64,000 bases of DNA from Achatina immaculata (taxonomy: Eukaryota; Mollusca; Gastropoda; Stylommatophora; Achatinidae): the NCBI GenBank assembly GCA_009760885.1, contig CM019701.1:35292697-35356696 (forward strand), given 5' to 3'. Shown one piece after another: positions 23,167 through 34,084 of the stretch. Every line of letters begins with the position of its first letter. Position 1 is the stretch's first letter. The notes below the pieces were generated by a model, which saw only the letters and a list, made by a program, of their open reading frames with translations, did no database searches and had not been told where the DNA came from. A program made the position numbers and the translations under genes.

Positions 23167-23361
23167 ATATGCAGGAAACTCTCTACCGTAGAGAGCGGAA
23201 CAACAACACAACTCCTTCAGATCATCAGAGGAAGTACCCCCCCCCCCCATCAGACAAGTGTTTCGGCCCTTTAAACTCCTGATACTCTAAGGGGGGTGGG
23301 CCCCTCTGGGCCATGACTCCCAGAGGTCTTGTGAGTTGTTGCTTTTTTTTTTCGGTCCCGA
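23167..23361. mobile_element. unidentified 195-bp insert with exact 15-bp TSD
   Basis: Splits a LINE-B reading (LYLDQQAAV / RINGE) and is flanked by identical AACAAGCAGCAGTAA at 23152-23166 and 23362-23376. It is GC-richer than its surroundings and has a 12-bp poly-C, a T10 run near its right end, and potential hairpins: CCTCTGGG with CCCAGAGG (about 23306-23330), CTCTCTA with TAGAGAG (about 23181-23197), and CAACAcAACTC with GAGTTGTTG near both ends. No coding capacity. A short retroposed RNA or SINE is possible; I do not recognise it. Confidence 0.7.
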
Positions 23362-23557
23362 AACAAGCAGCAGTAAGAATAAATGGTGAAAGAACAACTT
23401 GGTGTGACATAAAACAAGGGTCCGTCAGGGGTGCATATTGTCGCCTTACTTATTTAACTTGTATACTGAAAATATAATGAGGAATGTTAGAGAAGATGTA
23501 GACAAAGAATATTACGATGCCATAACTAACAATTGGAGGTTATGAAATAGGCAAAAT

Positions 23558-24160
23558 AGTGTCACAAATAATGATAATCTTTTGGGTTTTTATTCTGGCA
23601 TCTGAAAGTCTACACATAATGATTCTCAACTTTTTTATGTTCGTGACTACTGCAAAAGCTGTTAGCAATAATTACTGTTTACTCAGCCTGCAATGCAGAT
23701 TCCCTGTAGTTTTACAATATTTATACATGCAGTGCTCCTGGCTTCCTATTTTACTTGTGATCTAAACAATTCAGTTTCAAATCAAGCCTAACAATAACGT
23801 GTACATATTCTCACAGTGCGTAAACATTTTTTTTTATTAAATGCATGCGACATGTGCCATGGTCGTGATTGTGCAGGTTGCTGACGTCACTGCATTTATC
23901 GTTTGCTTCTAAGTTTCGCTAGCACTTAGAACGAATGATAACGGGATAGGGCTATGTGGTGTCTAGGCCTGAGGAGAGGGGTGCAGCAGGCGGTATATTG
24001 TTCTGGGGCCTATGAAGGGGAATTTTTAAAAATTATTACAAAACCAAACTTTTAAAAAGAAAAATAATATTCGATATATCCTTCACAATCTATACTTTGT
24101 GTGTATAGCAAAACCGCCTTGCAGCCGTGTTTGACATAACCTTTATTGCCCTGGGATTGC
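23558..24160. other. no recognisable feature
   Basis: Six hundred bases with no gene or family that I can support; ACTTTTTTATGTTCGTGAC near 23628 is weakly like a hAT subterminal region. Confidence 0.5.
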
Positions 24161-24164
24161 AAAG

Positions 24165-24763
24165 ATCTAAAAATAATAATAAAAAATATACACTGGAACC
24201 AAAAATCAGCCATCAAGATAGACAACAAAGTACACAGATTTCAGAACATAAAGAAAGGAGTAAGACAATGATGTGTACTATCCCCAGATCTGTTTTCTCT
24301 CTACAATGAGAATATTATGAGAGCCATTACCGACAAACGTAGGATAAAAATTTGAGGACTCCTGAGATGCACTGACAACACCGTCCTGATAGCAGACAAT
24401 GAGAAATAACTACAAGAGCTGGTGGATACAGTTGTAGCAGAACGTGAATATAAAGGATTATCACTGAACAGTAAGAACATAGAGACGATGGTCGTGTCCA
24501 GAAAGAAAACTGTACTAGAATGCAATGTAAAAATCCAAGGAATAGCATTAGAATAAGTGCACAAATTCGAGTATCCTGATACAACGATAACGTCAGATGA
24601 TAGATGTACCACAGTGGTCAAAATCAGAATATGCCAGGCATTTCAGAAAATGAAATCTATTTTGTGCAGTCTATCTTTGTCATTTGATACTAGGAAGAGA
24701 GTCTTGAAATGCAAAGTACTACTATATGAAAGCGAATCATAGTCACTAACAAAAACAAGAAGA
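24165..24763 (+). mobile_element. diverged LINE-D-like fragment
   Basis: Follows the LINE-D order but is far more diverged than the other copies: YNENIMRAIT (24302-24331), CTDNTVLIADNEK where LINE-D has [28 protein letters not shown], then FEYPDTTITSDDRCTTVVKI and DTRKRVLKCKVLLYESES. The catalytic DD is lost. It ends where the CR1-like tail starts at 24764. Confidence 0.65.
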
Positions 24764-27700
24764 ATGAATGAATGAATGAATGATCTTTATTTTTAAATGA
24801 TAAAGAATTGGGCACGCAGGTCCGTCTTACATTCTACCCTTCATCACTCCATCTTTCATTCTTCTCACACACTCGATTTAATACAAGTATACAAATTACA
24901 TTAGGAAAAAAACATCAAAAGAGTGTAAGATTAAACTGTTAAAGTAAAAGAGAAGAAATAATTAACCTAATAAAATAGCACTCACACACACATACACGCG
25001 AACACACGACATATATATATATATATATATATATATAAACAAAAATATAGTGTTAGTACAGATCTTCTAACATATGTTTTTAAACAAACATTAAAATAAT
25101 TTCTAACAATATCTAACAAGTTACTTTTCGAACTATGTCATTTTAGTATTTGATGGCTGGCGAGTCATGGATTGAGAGAGTGCTGGTTATTCTATGGAGA
25201 CATATAATTACAAGCAAGTAAATAATGAGACAGGTTTGAGTTAAAGGATGAAGTATTACTAATGGATTTTAAATAGTAGGAGAGAGTGTTCCAGAGCTGT
25301 ACTGCAGAGTATGCAAGGGTGTTCTTGTACAGATCAATCCTGGGTTTAGGAAGAAGACAAGTTTTTTAAACGCTGGCTATGTTTTAGCGTTATACGTAAA
25401 CAGTGACTACAAGTAAGTGCGACAGAATTCTGTGAACAAACTTTGTTAAAAATGATTCTATATTTGAGGGGCAGAATTTTGAGTTATTTGTGCTGATCTA
25501 CAGTCTATACTGGGTGTTTGTCACAAATAAGATTTAATGCTTGTATGTGAAGTGAGTGGAGCCTTTTTCTGTTTAAGACTGAGCATCCATCCCAGATTGT
25601 GGAACAGTAATCTAAGTGTGTTTGTATGTGTTATATGTAGTATATCTTTCTTGTGTCCTTGTCGACAAAGTGTTTAATTTTGGCTAGTTGGTAAACTTTC
25701 TGTGCAATCAAGTTTGTTAGGTTATGTACATGAGAATTCCAAGTTAAATGCTGATCAATGATGGGGCCTAGAGTTTTATGTTCATGAACATTTTCTATTG
25801 CCTTAGTCCCAGCACAAAGCTGTAGTGACGTTTTTGTTGCATTCTGCAGTTTCTGTCTTGTAGTGAAGAGCATGGACTTTGTTTTGTTAGTGTTTATCAA
25901 CATACCATTTTTATTACTCCATTTAATTAAACTGTTTATATCATTTTGGAGCGTTGGCTGTAGGTTATTGATGTCAGAGTCACTACTGTAAACAGTATAG
26001 TCATCTGCAAAAGGATCACATGAAGCGTGCTTTAAATGTAGTGGTAGGTCGTTAATGTAGATAGCAAAGACAAGAGGGCCAAGAATGGAGCCTTGAGTAA
26101 TACCAGTATCAACCATAGAAGAGTCAGATATTTTGTTTCTAAAGCAAACTACTTGTGAGAAAAGATCATATCGAAGGCTTTCTTGAAATCAACAAAGACA
26201 GCACCACATAATTTGTCATCATTTATATTAGCCACCTTTCTGTCAATTTAGTTAATGCTGTGTGGCAGGAGTGATTTGGTCTAAAACATGACTGACTGTC
26301 TATTAGTAGACTGGTTTTTTTTTGCATGTGGAGCTGTGTTAACTTTTGTATATGTTTTTCAAGAGGTTTAGATAGTGATGACAGAATGGATATGGGTCTA
26401 CAGTTTGAGAGGTCACTAGTCTGTCCAGATTTAAAAAGAGGAAACACTTTGGCGAGTTTAAAAGCGTCAGGGAAATAGTGTTTATCAATGCACAAATTGT
26501 ATATGTTTGTCTGTGACAACTGGTGCAGGTAGCGTAGTATCTTGTTACTAACGTCATCACATCCTGCTGAGTTAGTGTTTTTTTTAAAGACCGGAGGTAG
26601 TTATAAACCTCACCGACTGTGAGGAAAGGAATATTTAGTTCTAGCTTTACATATTTACTGTTGCTGTAAGTTTTCAACACACTTATGTCGCAATTAGGGG
26701 TCGGTAATGAAGATTTTAGAATACTAATTTCTTCCCAAAAATGTTCACTGAAGTTAATGCAAGTATGTTCACCATTAAGTCTTTGTGGGTCAGATTGCTT
26801 CCTTTTATTTACAAGAGAATTAATCGCTTTTCAAATTGATTTACTATCAGTTTTGTCTTTCACTAAATTTCTTAAATAATTTTTATTTTCCTGCCTAGTT
26901 AAATACTGCACGTTAAATGAACGATAGCTACTGAAATCTCTGCTTTTATGAACCTTATCCCGTTTCCTCATGAAATGCAAGATATCAGGAGTTATCCAAG
27001 GGGATTTTGTTACGTGTTTTACTCTCATTTCTTTCATGGGGACATGTTTGTCAAAAATATTTCGAAATATCTCGATCCAGTATTCGATAGCCCCATCTTG
27101 ATTGGTTAGCTGGTAAACGTACGTAAGAGACGAAGCTTTTAGATCAGTTAAAAATAATTCCAAGTTTTTAAAGTTCCTATGTTTGATGCTGGTATGTTTG
27201 TGTTTAGGCATTTTATACCCCTGATGTGACCACGTACAGGAGACCGGGTAGTGATCACTCAGCGACACATGAGAGACGGTACATTCAGTAATGTTTCCTG
27301 GATGAGCTACATAAATATGATCTATTAGTGTTGATGATGATTCAGTTACCCTAGTAACAATTTGGGAGAAGTTGTAGGAAGTTAAAATGTTCTTCCACGT
27401 AGGATTGGGCTGATTGAGATCTATACTGAGGTCACCTAGAATGATTATGTCCCTGAATTTATAGGTTAGAGCATCATCCATCATGGTTGTGAAGTGATCA
27501 TACCACTCGGCTGAAGCATTTGGATTTCGGTATATAATGTATATAATAACTAATTAGAATTGGACTACAATTTGATGTTTTAATTTCTAACATGATACAT
27601 TCAACCTCTGATGTTTCCAGAACTTCTCTTCTACAAAATTTAACCGTGTTAGAAATGTAAACGACTAAACCTGTCTCTAGCTTCCAAGCTGTGCCGTGCC

Positions 27701-27935
27701 TGATCAAATTAAAACCATCTATTCGTACATCGTGTGTCAGTGATGTTTTTATGTAATCTGCTTTCAGAGAAGCCAAACATATGAAAATGTTTTTGAAGTA
27801 TATTTGTAACCTCAGGGAATTTTCCTAACAAGTTATAAACATTTAAGTGGCAACACGTAGGCCATCGTGTCGTAGTCACTCCGCCTTCTGGATCACCATA
27901 TAGCAATGTAATAAATATTATATTTCAGAAAAAAA
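24764..27935 (-). mobile_element. CR1/L2-like LINE copy 2, most complete
   Basis: About 3.2 kb, minus strand. The 5' part (27709-27906) reads CCHLNVYNLLGKFPEVTNIL, HMFGFSESRL. The endonuclease at 26831-27484 has IILGDLSIDLNQPNPTWKNI, STLIDHIYVAH and SLSDHYPVSCTW, with the active-site SDH kept; the linker reads KSPWITPDILHFMRKRDK. RT: FKLAKVFPLFKSGQTSDLSN, CRPISILSSLSKPLEKHIQK, FVDFKKAFDM (about 26165-26195), GITQGSILGPLVFAIYINDL, DPFADDYTVYSSDSD with intact FADD, and LTWNSHVHNLTNLIAQK. The 3' end has AATAAAGAT followed by a (CATT)n tail. Frameshifts occur near 26150, 26350, 26690 and 27490. Confidence 0.85.
25011..25036. repeat. TA microsatellite
   Basis: (AT)13 inside the 3' untranslated part of CR1-like copy 2. 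Confidence 0.95.
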
Positions 27936-28004
27936 AATAACTGATCAGACAGACATCCTTGTGCAACAATCAGACTTAATCATATAATTATACGCGTACG
28001 TTTC

Positions 28005-28355
28005 AAAATAGAACTGGAAAATATCAACCTATAAAACAAGGGGTGCGATATGGATGTGTACTATCTCCAGATCTTTTTTCTCTTTACAGCGAGAATATTC
28101 TAAGAACGATCATCACAGGACCAGGCATAAAATTTGGAGGATACAATATTAACTGCCTTTGGTATGCTGACGACACAGTACCGATAGCTGAGAACCAACA
28201 AGACTTGCAAAATCTCTTGGATAAAGTGGGCAAAGAAAGTGAACAGAAAGGCCTTACTTTGAACATCAAAAAGACAGAGACTATGATTATATATAAGAAA
28301 CAGAATCCACCAACGTGAAGTATAAAATTAAACGGAACTATTCTAAAGCAGGGAA
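28005..28355 (+). mobile_element. LINE-D RT fragment
   Basis: Encodes [56 protein letters not shown], then [16 protein letters not shown] followed by a stop. The catalytic YADD is kept. It carries MIIYKK and the PPT stop, also found in the minus-strand copy at 28503-30134 but not in D1, D2 or D4. Confidence 0.75.
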
Positions 28356-28502
28356 AATGAAGAGCGTAAATGGGCGAACAATGTAGCTGTGAGGAGACTG
28401 CTGGAGCTATGACAAATTAAAAGTACTGGCAGGAAATACGAACTGTGTGGCAGAAACTGCATTGTAAACAACCAACATTTGACAAGAACTATTAGCAAAC
28501 AT

Positions 28503-30134
28503 CATCATCATCATCATATGCCGTGCCGACTGGCGTTGGCTATTATGCTTCTCCAGAGTACACGATCCTTCATGCAGGCCATCAGCTCAGTTGGTGATCT
28601 CCTCTCACACCATCCCGTCAGACTGTCCAGTATCATTTCTCTTGGTCTTCCTCTTGATCTTCTTCCTTCTATTTTTCCTGTTGTTATAATATTTTCAATG
28701 CTCCCTCTTCTCATTGCATGTCCTATGAAAATACATTGTCTCTCTCTTATCTTTTTGACAAGGTTTTTTGTCTCTCCAGCTCTTCTCCTACATTCTTCAT
28801 TAGTTATTTTTGCTGTCCAGGGGATTCGCAACATTCTTCTAATAAACCACATTTCTGTTGCTTCCAATGATTTTTGTGCGGACTTGCCTATTGTCCATGA
28901 TTAACTTCCATATAACAAGATAGGTTCAATATAGCATTTTAGGACTCGTTTTCTAATATTCCGTGATAAGGACGTGTTGGATAATATGTTTCTCATTCTC
29001 TGAAATGCAGTCTTTGCTTGGCCTATTCTGTTCCTAATTTCTGTTCTGCATTTCCCATCTGAAGTTATTAATGCTCCAAGGTATTTTAATTTCTGCACCT
29101 GCTTTAGAATAGTTCCGTTTAATTTTATACTTCACGTTGGTGGATTCTGTTTCTTATATATAATCATAGTCTCTGTCTTTTTGATGTTCAAAGTAAGGCC
29201 TTTCTGTTCACTTTCTTTGCCCACTTTATCCAAGAGATTTTGCAGGTCTTGTTGGTTCTCAGCTATCAGTACTGTGTCGTCAGCATACCGAAGGTTGTTA
29301 ATATTGTATCCTCCAATTTTTATGCCTGGTTCTGTGATGATTGTTCTTAGAATATTCTCGCTATACAGAGAAAAAAGGTCTGGAGATAGTACACATCCTT
29401 GTCGCACCCCTTGTTTTATAGGTTGATATTTTCCAATTCTATTTTCAACTCGAACTGCTGCTTCTTGCTGCCAGTATAGATGTTTTACAATCCTCAGGTC
29501 TTTGCCGTCTATATTGATGTCTCAAGCATTTTAATAATTTCATTATGTTTCACCTTGTCAAATGCCTTAGTGTAATCAATGAAGCATAAGTAGAGATCTT
29601 TCTGTACTTCTAAAGCTCTTTCTGTTAGTGTTCGTAAAGCATAAATGGCATTGTGTGTTCCCTTTCCTCAACAAATCCAAACTGTTCATCTGCTGTTTCC
29701 ATTTTTATCTTTTTCCTTGTTCTTCTCATAATTATTCTCAGAAGTAGCTTCGTTATGTGACATGAGAGGCTGATAGTCCGGTGGTCGTCACATTCCTTTG
29801 CACCTGGTTTCTTTGGTAGTGCTATAAACGTGGATTTAATCAGGTCACTGGGAATATAACCACTGTTGTAAATGTCATTCAGTAACTTGGTTATTATTTT
29901 TATTCCTGTTTCCTCTAGTGCCTCTATTTCTTCTATTGTTATATTATCAGGCCCAGTCGCTTTTCCTTTCTTCATGTGTTTGATGGCATCTATGATTTCA
30001 TCTTCAAGTATTGGTGGTCCCTCACAGTTTTCAGTATCTGGTGTTAATTCTGGTCTTTCTCCTCCATATAGCTCACCGATATACTCTGTCCACCTGTCCA
30101 CAATGTCTTCTTTTCCCATTAACATTTTACCTTC
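28503..30134 (-). mobile_element. LINE-D copy D3 with 11-bp TSD
   Basis: A 5'-truncated minus-strand LINE-D flanked by TTAGCAAACAT (28492-28502 and 30135-30145). It starts at MLMGKEDIVDRWTEYIGELY, then [80 protein letters not shown] with intact YADD, LKYLGALITSDGKCRTEIRN, IRRMLRIPWTAKITNEECRR, HAMRRGSIENIITTGKIEGR and the SRHGI end, followed by an (ATGATG)n tail at 28503-28517. Frameshifts near 29530 and 29635 interrupt it. Confidence 0.85.
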
Positions 30135-30145
30135 TTAGCAAACAT

Positions 30146-31850
30146 ACACATGTGTTTTTCGATTCATTTTGATAATGACGATAGTATGGATATTGGTCCA
30201 TAGTTAGTAAGGTTGTTGGATGAGCCAGATTTAATGAGAGGATATACTTTAGCAGCTTTAAAAGCCTCGGGGAAATAACATTTTGCAATGCAATGATTGT
30301 AAATTATGTTAGTGTATGTGAAATGACAGGTGCAGCATAAGGTAAGATCTTATTGATAATATCGTCAAACCCATCTGTATTGTTGTTTTTTAAGAATAAG
30401 ACATAACTGTAAACTTCACTGACTATTAAGAATTGAATGTGTACCTGTTTAAATTTAGTGCATCAGCTATCCAGGAATGTTTGTAATTCATGCCAGTCTC
30501 TTGCAGCAGCTGGTATTGATGATTTAAGAACGTTGATTTACTCTCTGAAACGAGTACTGATATGTGCGCTAGTGTATGTATGATTTCTGGCTTGAAAATC
30601 AAATTCTTTTCTTTTATTTGTTAGGGTATTTATGGCCTTCCAAGTATATCTACTGTCTGATTTATTCTGTACTAGATTCCTAAAGTATTTTTTCATGTCT
30701 TCTTGAACTTTGTTTTTTGAGTGAACGGTAGGTCCTAAAGTTCTTGATTTTGTGCGCCCGATGACGTTCTCTCATGGATTGTAATATTTCAGGTGTTATC
30801 GAAGGCGACTTCGTCTGGTGTTTTACCCTCACTTCTTTCATGGAGACATGCTTGTATAATATATGTCTGAAGATATTTAGCCAGTATTCTATTGCCTCAT
30901 CAGGTTCAATTAGTTGGTGCACATGTGTAAGTGAAGATGCTTGCAAATCATTAAGGAATAATTGAATGTTATATTTTTTTGAAACTTCTATATTTCGTAC
31001 TGGTGTAATTGTCTTTAGAACAAAAAAGAACAAACATATCCATACTACAAGAACTTAATATTGAAGAAGGCTGGCTAGTAGAGAGGATTAAAGAGAGAAA
31101 ACTTAAATATTTTGGACATATTAAACGTCATGATAATCTAGAGAAGACCGACTTGAAAGGGTACATAATGGGGAAAAGAAAGAGAGGAAGACCAAGTGGA
31201 CGATAATTCCAAGACATCGTTGATGGTCTGTAAATGGATGCATCAGCAGCAGGGGATCTTGCTTACAACCGAGAGGCCTACAGGAGAGCTGTTAGGGAGG
31301 CAGAGTTCCGCAAGGGACATACAAATGACTGACTGAACTGTGATTGTCTTTAGGAAGTGTATACCTCTATCTTGTCTATGTACAGCAGACTGGGTAATGA
31401 TCGCTTAAAGAAATATGAGGGATGTTATATTCAATTATGTTTTTAGTGGGCTATGTATATATGATCTAATAATGTGGATGATACTTCCGTCACTCTAGTA
31501 GGTTTGGTGACAATTTGGGAAAAATTGTAGGATAATATAATATTGCTTCAAGTTGGATTTGATTGTGTTAGATCTATGTTAAAATCTTCAAGAATGATAA
31601 TGTACAAAAGTCCAGCAACTAATGAACTCTAATTTGGCAGTTGGACTTCCACCCTAATACACCCTATCTCCGATGATTCGAGGTCTTTCTTCTCTACGAC
31701 TAAAATGGATAGCTGTGGAGACATACATTACTAGACCTGTTTCTAGTTTTCTAGTTGGGTCACGCTTATCGGGTTAAAACCGTTAATTCTAATATCTTCA
31801 TTGGTTATGTTCCTATTTAAGTGGCTTTCTGAGGGGCAAAAATGTTAAAA
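30146..31850 (-). mobile_element. CR1/L2-like LINE copy 3, interrupted
   Basis: Minus strand. The 5' part (31339-31850) holds decayed endonuclease with a SLSDHYPV-like word near 31400. The middle (30680-31018) encodes LFLNDLQASSLTHVHQLIEP, EAIEYWLNIFRHILYKHVSM and SPSITPEILQSMRERHRAHK, and 30150-30680 the start of the RT. It lacks the RT core and 3' end. A LINE-B fragment at 31019-31338 splits it. Confidence 0.75.
31019..31338 (+). mobile_element. LINE-B 3' fragment nested in CR1-like copy 3
   Basis: 320 bp: KRTNISILQELNIEEGWLVE, RIKERKLKYFGHIKRHDNLE, KTDLKGYIMGKRKRGRP, and an ACAAATGACTGACTGA tail. TGTAATTGTCTTTAG (31004-31018) and TGTGATTGTCTTTAG (31339-31353) are the 15-bp TSD with one mismatch. 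The tail unit is GACT here and GAAT in other copies. Confidence 0.85.
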
Positions 31851-31870
31851 TTTTGATTTAATATGTGTGT

Positions 31871-32440
31871 TCTTCAAAGAGAGAGAGAGAGAGGGAGAGA
31901 AATGTATACACGGTATTTAGTTCTATCGCTTACAAAATGAACTTTATAACGTTCTTGTGAAATTCAGTGAATATAATGGTTAAAAAAATACAAAATAAAG
32001 TAAATTTCCAGTGCATATTCCACAAAAAAATTCATTCATAATTAAATACATGTTCATTTGAATGAAAAATAGATAGGTTTGGTCAAATGTTGAAGTAAAG
32101 GAGTTACATTATATTTAGCGAGTTGAACTGAAGTCTTTTGTGTCTCCTATTTTCTGCTTTCACTTTTTGTCGTAGTTGTGTTAAAAACATGCTCAGTTTC
32201 CATATTTCTCCTTACTTTGTTCCCTCTGGTTGATTTGATGTGTCCGAGTTTCTTCCTCCATTGTACGCTTTCCACTGTTGTACGCTATAATATTAGAAAA
32301 AATTTTAAAATAAAAATACGCACACTTCAAAGCCAGAGAACCAATGTTCATTTATAATTTGCCATACTAAGCAAATTAAATTAAATGAATCGCAGAGACG
32401 CTATATCCAAGCCACAATAAGAAACGATAATAGTGTATAA
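31871..32440. other. GA-rich run, then no recognisable feature
   Basis: A (GA)n run at about 31878-31901 is followed by roughly 540 AT-rich bases in which I see no gene or known element. Confidence 0.5.
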
Positions 32441-32532
32441 GTATTCTGACAAAGGCAAGTGCCGAAACGTCACAACTTGTATTCGTTAAATAGTAACGCT
32501 GTTCCTACTTTTTTTCTAGTTTATACTGTACA
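32441..32532 (+). mobile_element. Penelope 3' terminus with hammerhead-like module
   Basis: Contains CTGACAAAGGCAAGTGCC followed by GAAACGTCACAACTTG and ends GCTGTTCCTACTTTTTTTCT plus TAGTTTATAC, the same ending as PLE-a, PLE-c and the 42-kb ends. The module matches the hammerhead order CUGANGA, stem II (GGC..GCC), GAAA, except that the invariant G8 is A. The flanks (ATAAGT and ACTTGTAT) could pair as stem I. It is directly joined to a LINE RT fragment. Confidence 0.55.
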
Positions 32533-32700
32533 ATAAGAAACGATCCGCACTCTGAGGCAGATAATGGAACGATCCAATGAGTGGAATAACCCATTGTATA
32601 TACTCTTCATGGACTTAGAAAAGGCATTTGACACTATAAACACCTCGTGGAGAACCTCCGGTGCCATGAATTCCGACAAAAAATTTGTAAAATTTCTAGA
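32533..32700 (+). mobile_element. LINE RT motif-A fragment
   Basis: Encodes IRTLRQIMERSNEWNNPLYI then LFMDLEKAFDTINTSWRT, i.e. RT motif A with the Asp present, in the style of LINE-A/C. Only about 170 bp are recognisable. Confidence 0.6.
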
Positions 32701-32784
32701 AGTCATATGAAAGATTCCACTGCATGATTTTCCACTTCTAAAATCATCCGATCATTTGATCTTAAACAGAAAAGTCGGTCTAAT

Positions 32785-33250
32785 CAAACAATACGAAATT
32801 GTTTTATCGTAACACTGGAAATGTATGTAGTAAAGCACTTCATTTTTCCAATGAAATAACATTTCAAGAAGAATATATCTCATTCACAATATACTGGGCG
32901 AACTTCTTCTTCTTCTTCGTTCGCAAACTGGGCGAACAAAATAAATGCTAAGATAGCCCGTCCGATTCACAATACCGAGTGAAAGTTTATGATTTCATCT
33001 AATAATATTTCTTACTTGGTGATAGATGTTACTTGCACTTCATTTAGGTAAGCAGAGCTGGTTATCTGTTCAATAAAACTCTAAACATTCAAATCCAATC
33101 TTAGGCTTGTATGTATTTAAGCAAACAGTTTGGAATTGTTTTACTGTAACACTGGAAACTTATATAGCAAAACACTTCATTTTTTCAGTGGAGTGAAATT
33201 TCATGAAGAATATTTCTGATTCACAAAAGTGAAGTAAGTAAATAATTGCC
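32785..33250 (+). repeat. degenerate direct repeat, spacing about 344 bp
   Basis: GAAATTGTTTTATCGTAACA (32786) and GGAATTGTTTTACTGTAACA (33130) begin two similar stretches that both continue CACTGGAAA, AGCACTTCATTTTT/ACACTTCATTTTTT, AATTTCA..AAGAATAT and GATTCACA. A third, weaker match lies near 33500-33570. Noncoding. Confidence 0.55.
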
Positions 33251-33599
33251 AAGAAACCCTGGGCGATTTCACAGTTAAGAGAAATTAAATTAAAAAGTAA
33301 CACTTCCGTTTAACAGAAATAAATTATTCCATTTACTTTATAATGTGCTGTAAAGCAGTTCTGTCTTTGTGTCCGATTTTCTCATGACCTTCTTCCGTTT
33401 AAAGTCCACGTTTCGATATTTTTATTCAGTTATAATTTTAAGTGCTTTGCTGTTAAAAGTAGATAGGATTCACAACAATGAGCTAACAAATTGTAGTAGA
33501 TGCTTTATATCTTACAGAATTTCATTTCTCCAGTGTGTCATGAAATTTCAAACAATAAATCTGATTCACATTAATTTTAAAAAGTACTAATGTGAATGA

Positions 33600-34084
33600 A
33601 GCAAAATCAATCAGAAAAATTCACTTGAAAATTATCTACCTGAACGCTTTCAAATTCCGTTTGTTTTTGGTGTGTTGTTTTTTTTTCGGATAGAACGGCA
33701 AAATCCTTCAGATTACATTAAATTAAGTCTTTTAAATACTTGATCTCATCAAACAAAGAAAACATTGTAGAGTTCTAATTTTAAAAAAAAACTCCATCCC
33801 ACACTGAACTGAGGTCGTTAGTGTTGTTCGTGACGTGCACCAAACCTTAGTCCGCTGAGGTTGTGTTAGACACGCTGATAATAGAAATAGGGTGTGTTTT
33901 GACGTTCGCTTTTAATGACCATATTGTTCATGAAACCTTAAAACGCCCATGTCAAAAAAAAGTTCGCATAATAATAAATAATGCCGGTATGACAAAGGAA
34001 ACATTGTAAAAAATAATTTAAAAGCATGGATAAAGTCCTTAATGAACTAAAAAGATTAGACTAGCCCAATTTTCATGACGTTTA
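33600..34084. other. no recognisable feature
   Basis: AT-rich, noncoding, ends at the TA target site of the mariner at 34085. Confidence 0.5.

Larger units (their letters stand above)
21951..23546 (-). mobile_element. twin-primed LINE-B copy with 11-bp TSD
   Basis: Element sense is minus. The 3' segment runs from [12 protein letters not shown] at about 23060 down through MSVRKNSEQQNLYLNAQKTK, LEEVESFEYLGSLLTNNGD and ETWTLNKTAEKHINAFECKC to the (ATGA)n tail at 21951. The 5' segment lies in + orientation from VQHQKLWEIM at 23062 to IGGYEI at 23546. In an unbroken copy GGYEI is directly followed by PEIRYADD, so the two segments are exactly adjacent and inverted. ATAGGCAAAAT occurs at both ends (21940-21950 and 23547-23557). 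Two later insertions, at 22247-22565 and 23167-23361, interrupt it. The YADD is intact but the copy is 5' truncated. Confidence 0.85.

Noticed and set aside
22507..23250. 247-codon minus-strand open frame
   Set aside because: It crosses the nested insertion at 22566 and the inversion breakpoint at 23062; only the middle is LINE-B RT. Not a gene.
32441..32500. An active hammerhead ribozyme
   Set aside because: The invariant G8 is replaced and the cleavage site is not clear; only a hammerhead-like module is claimed.
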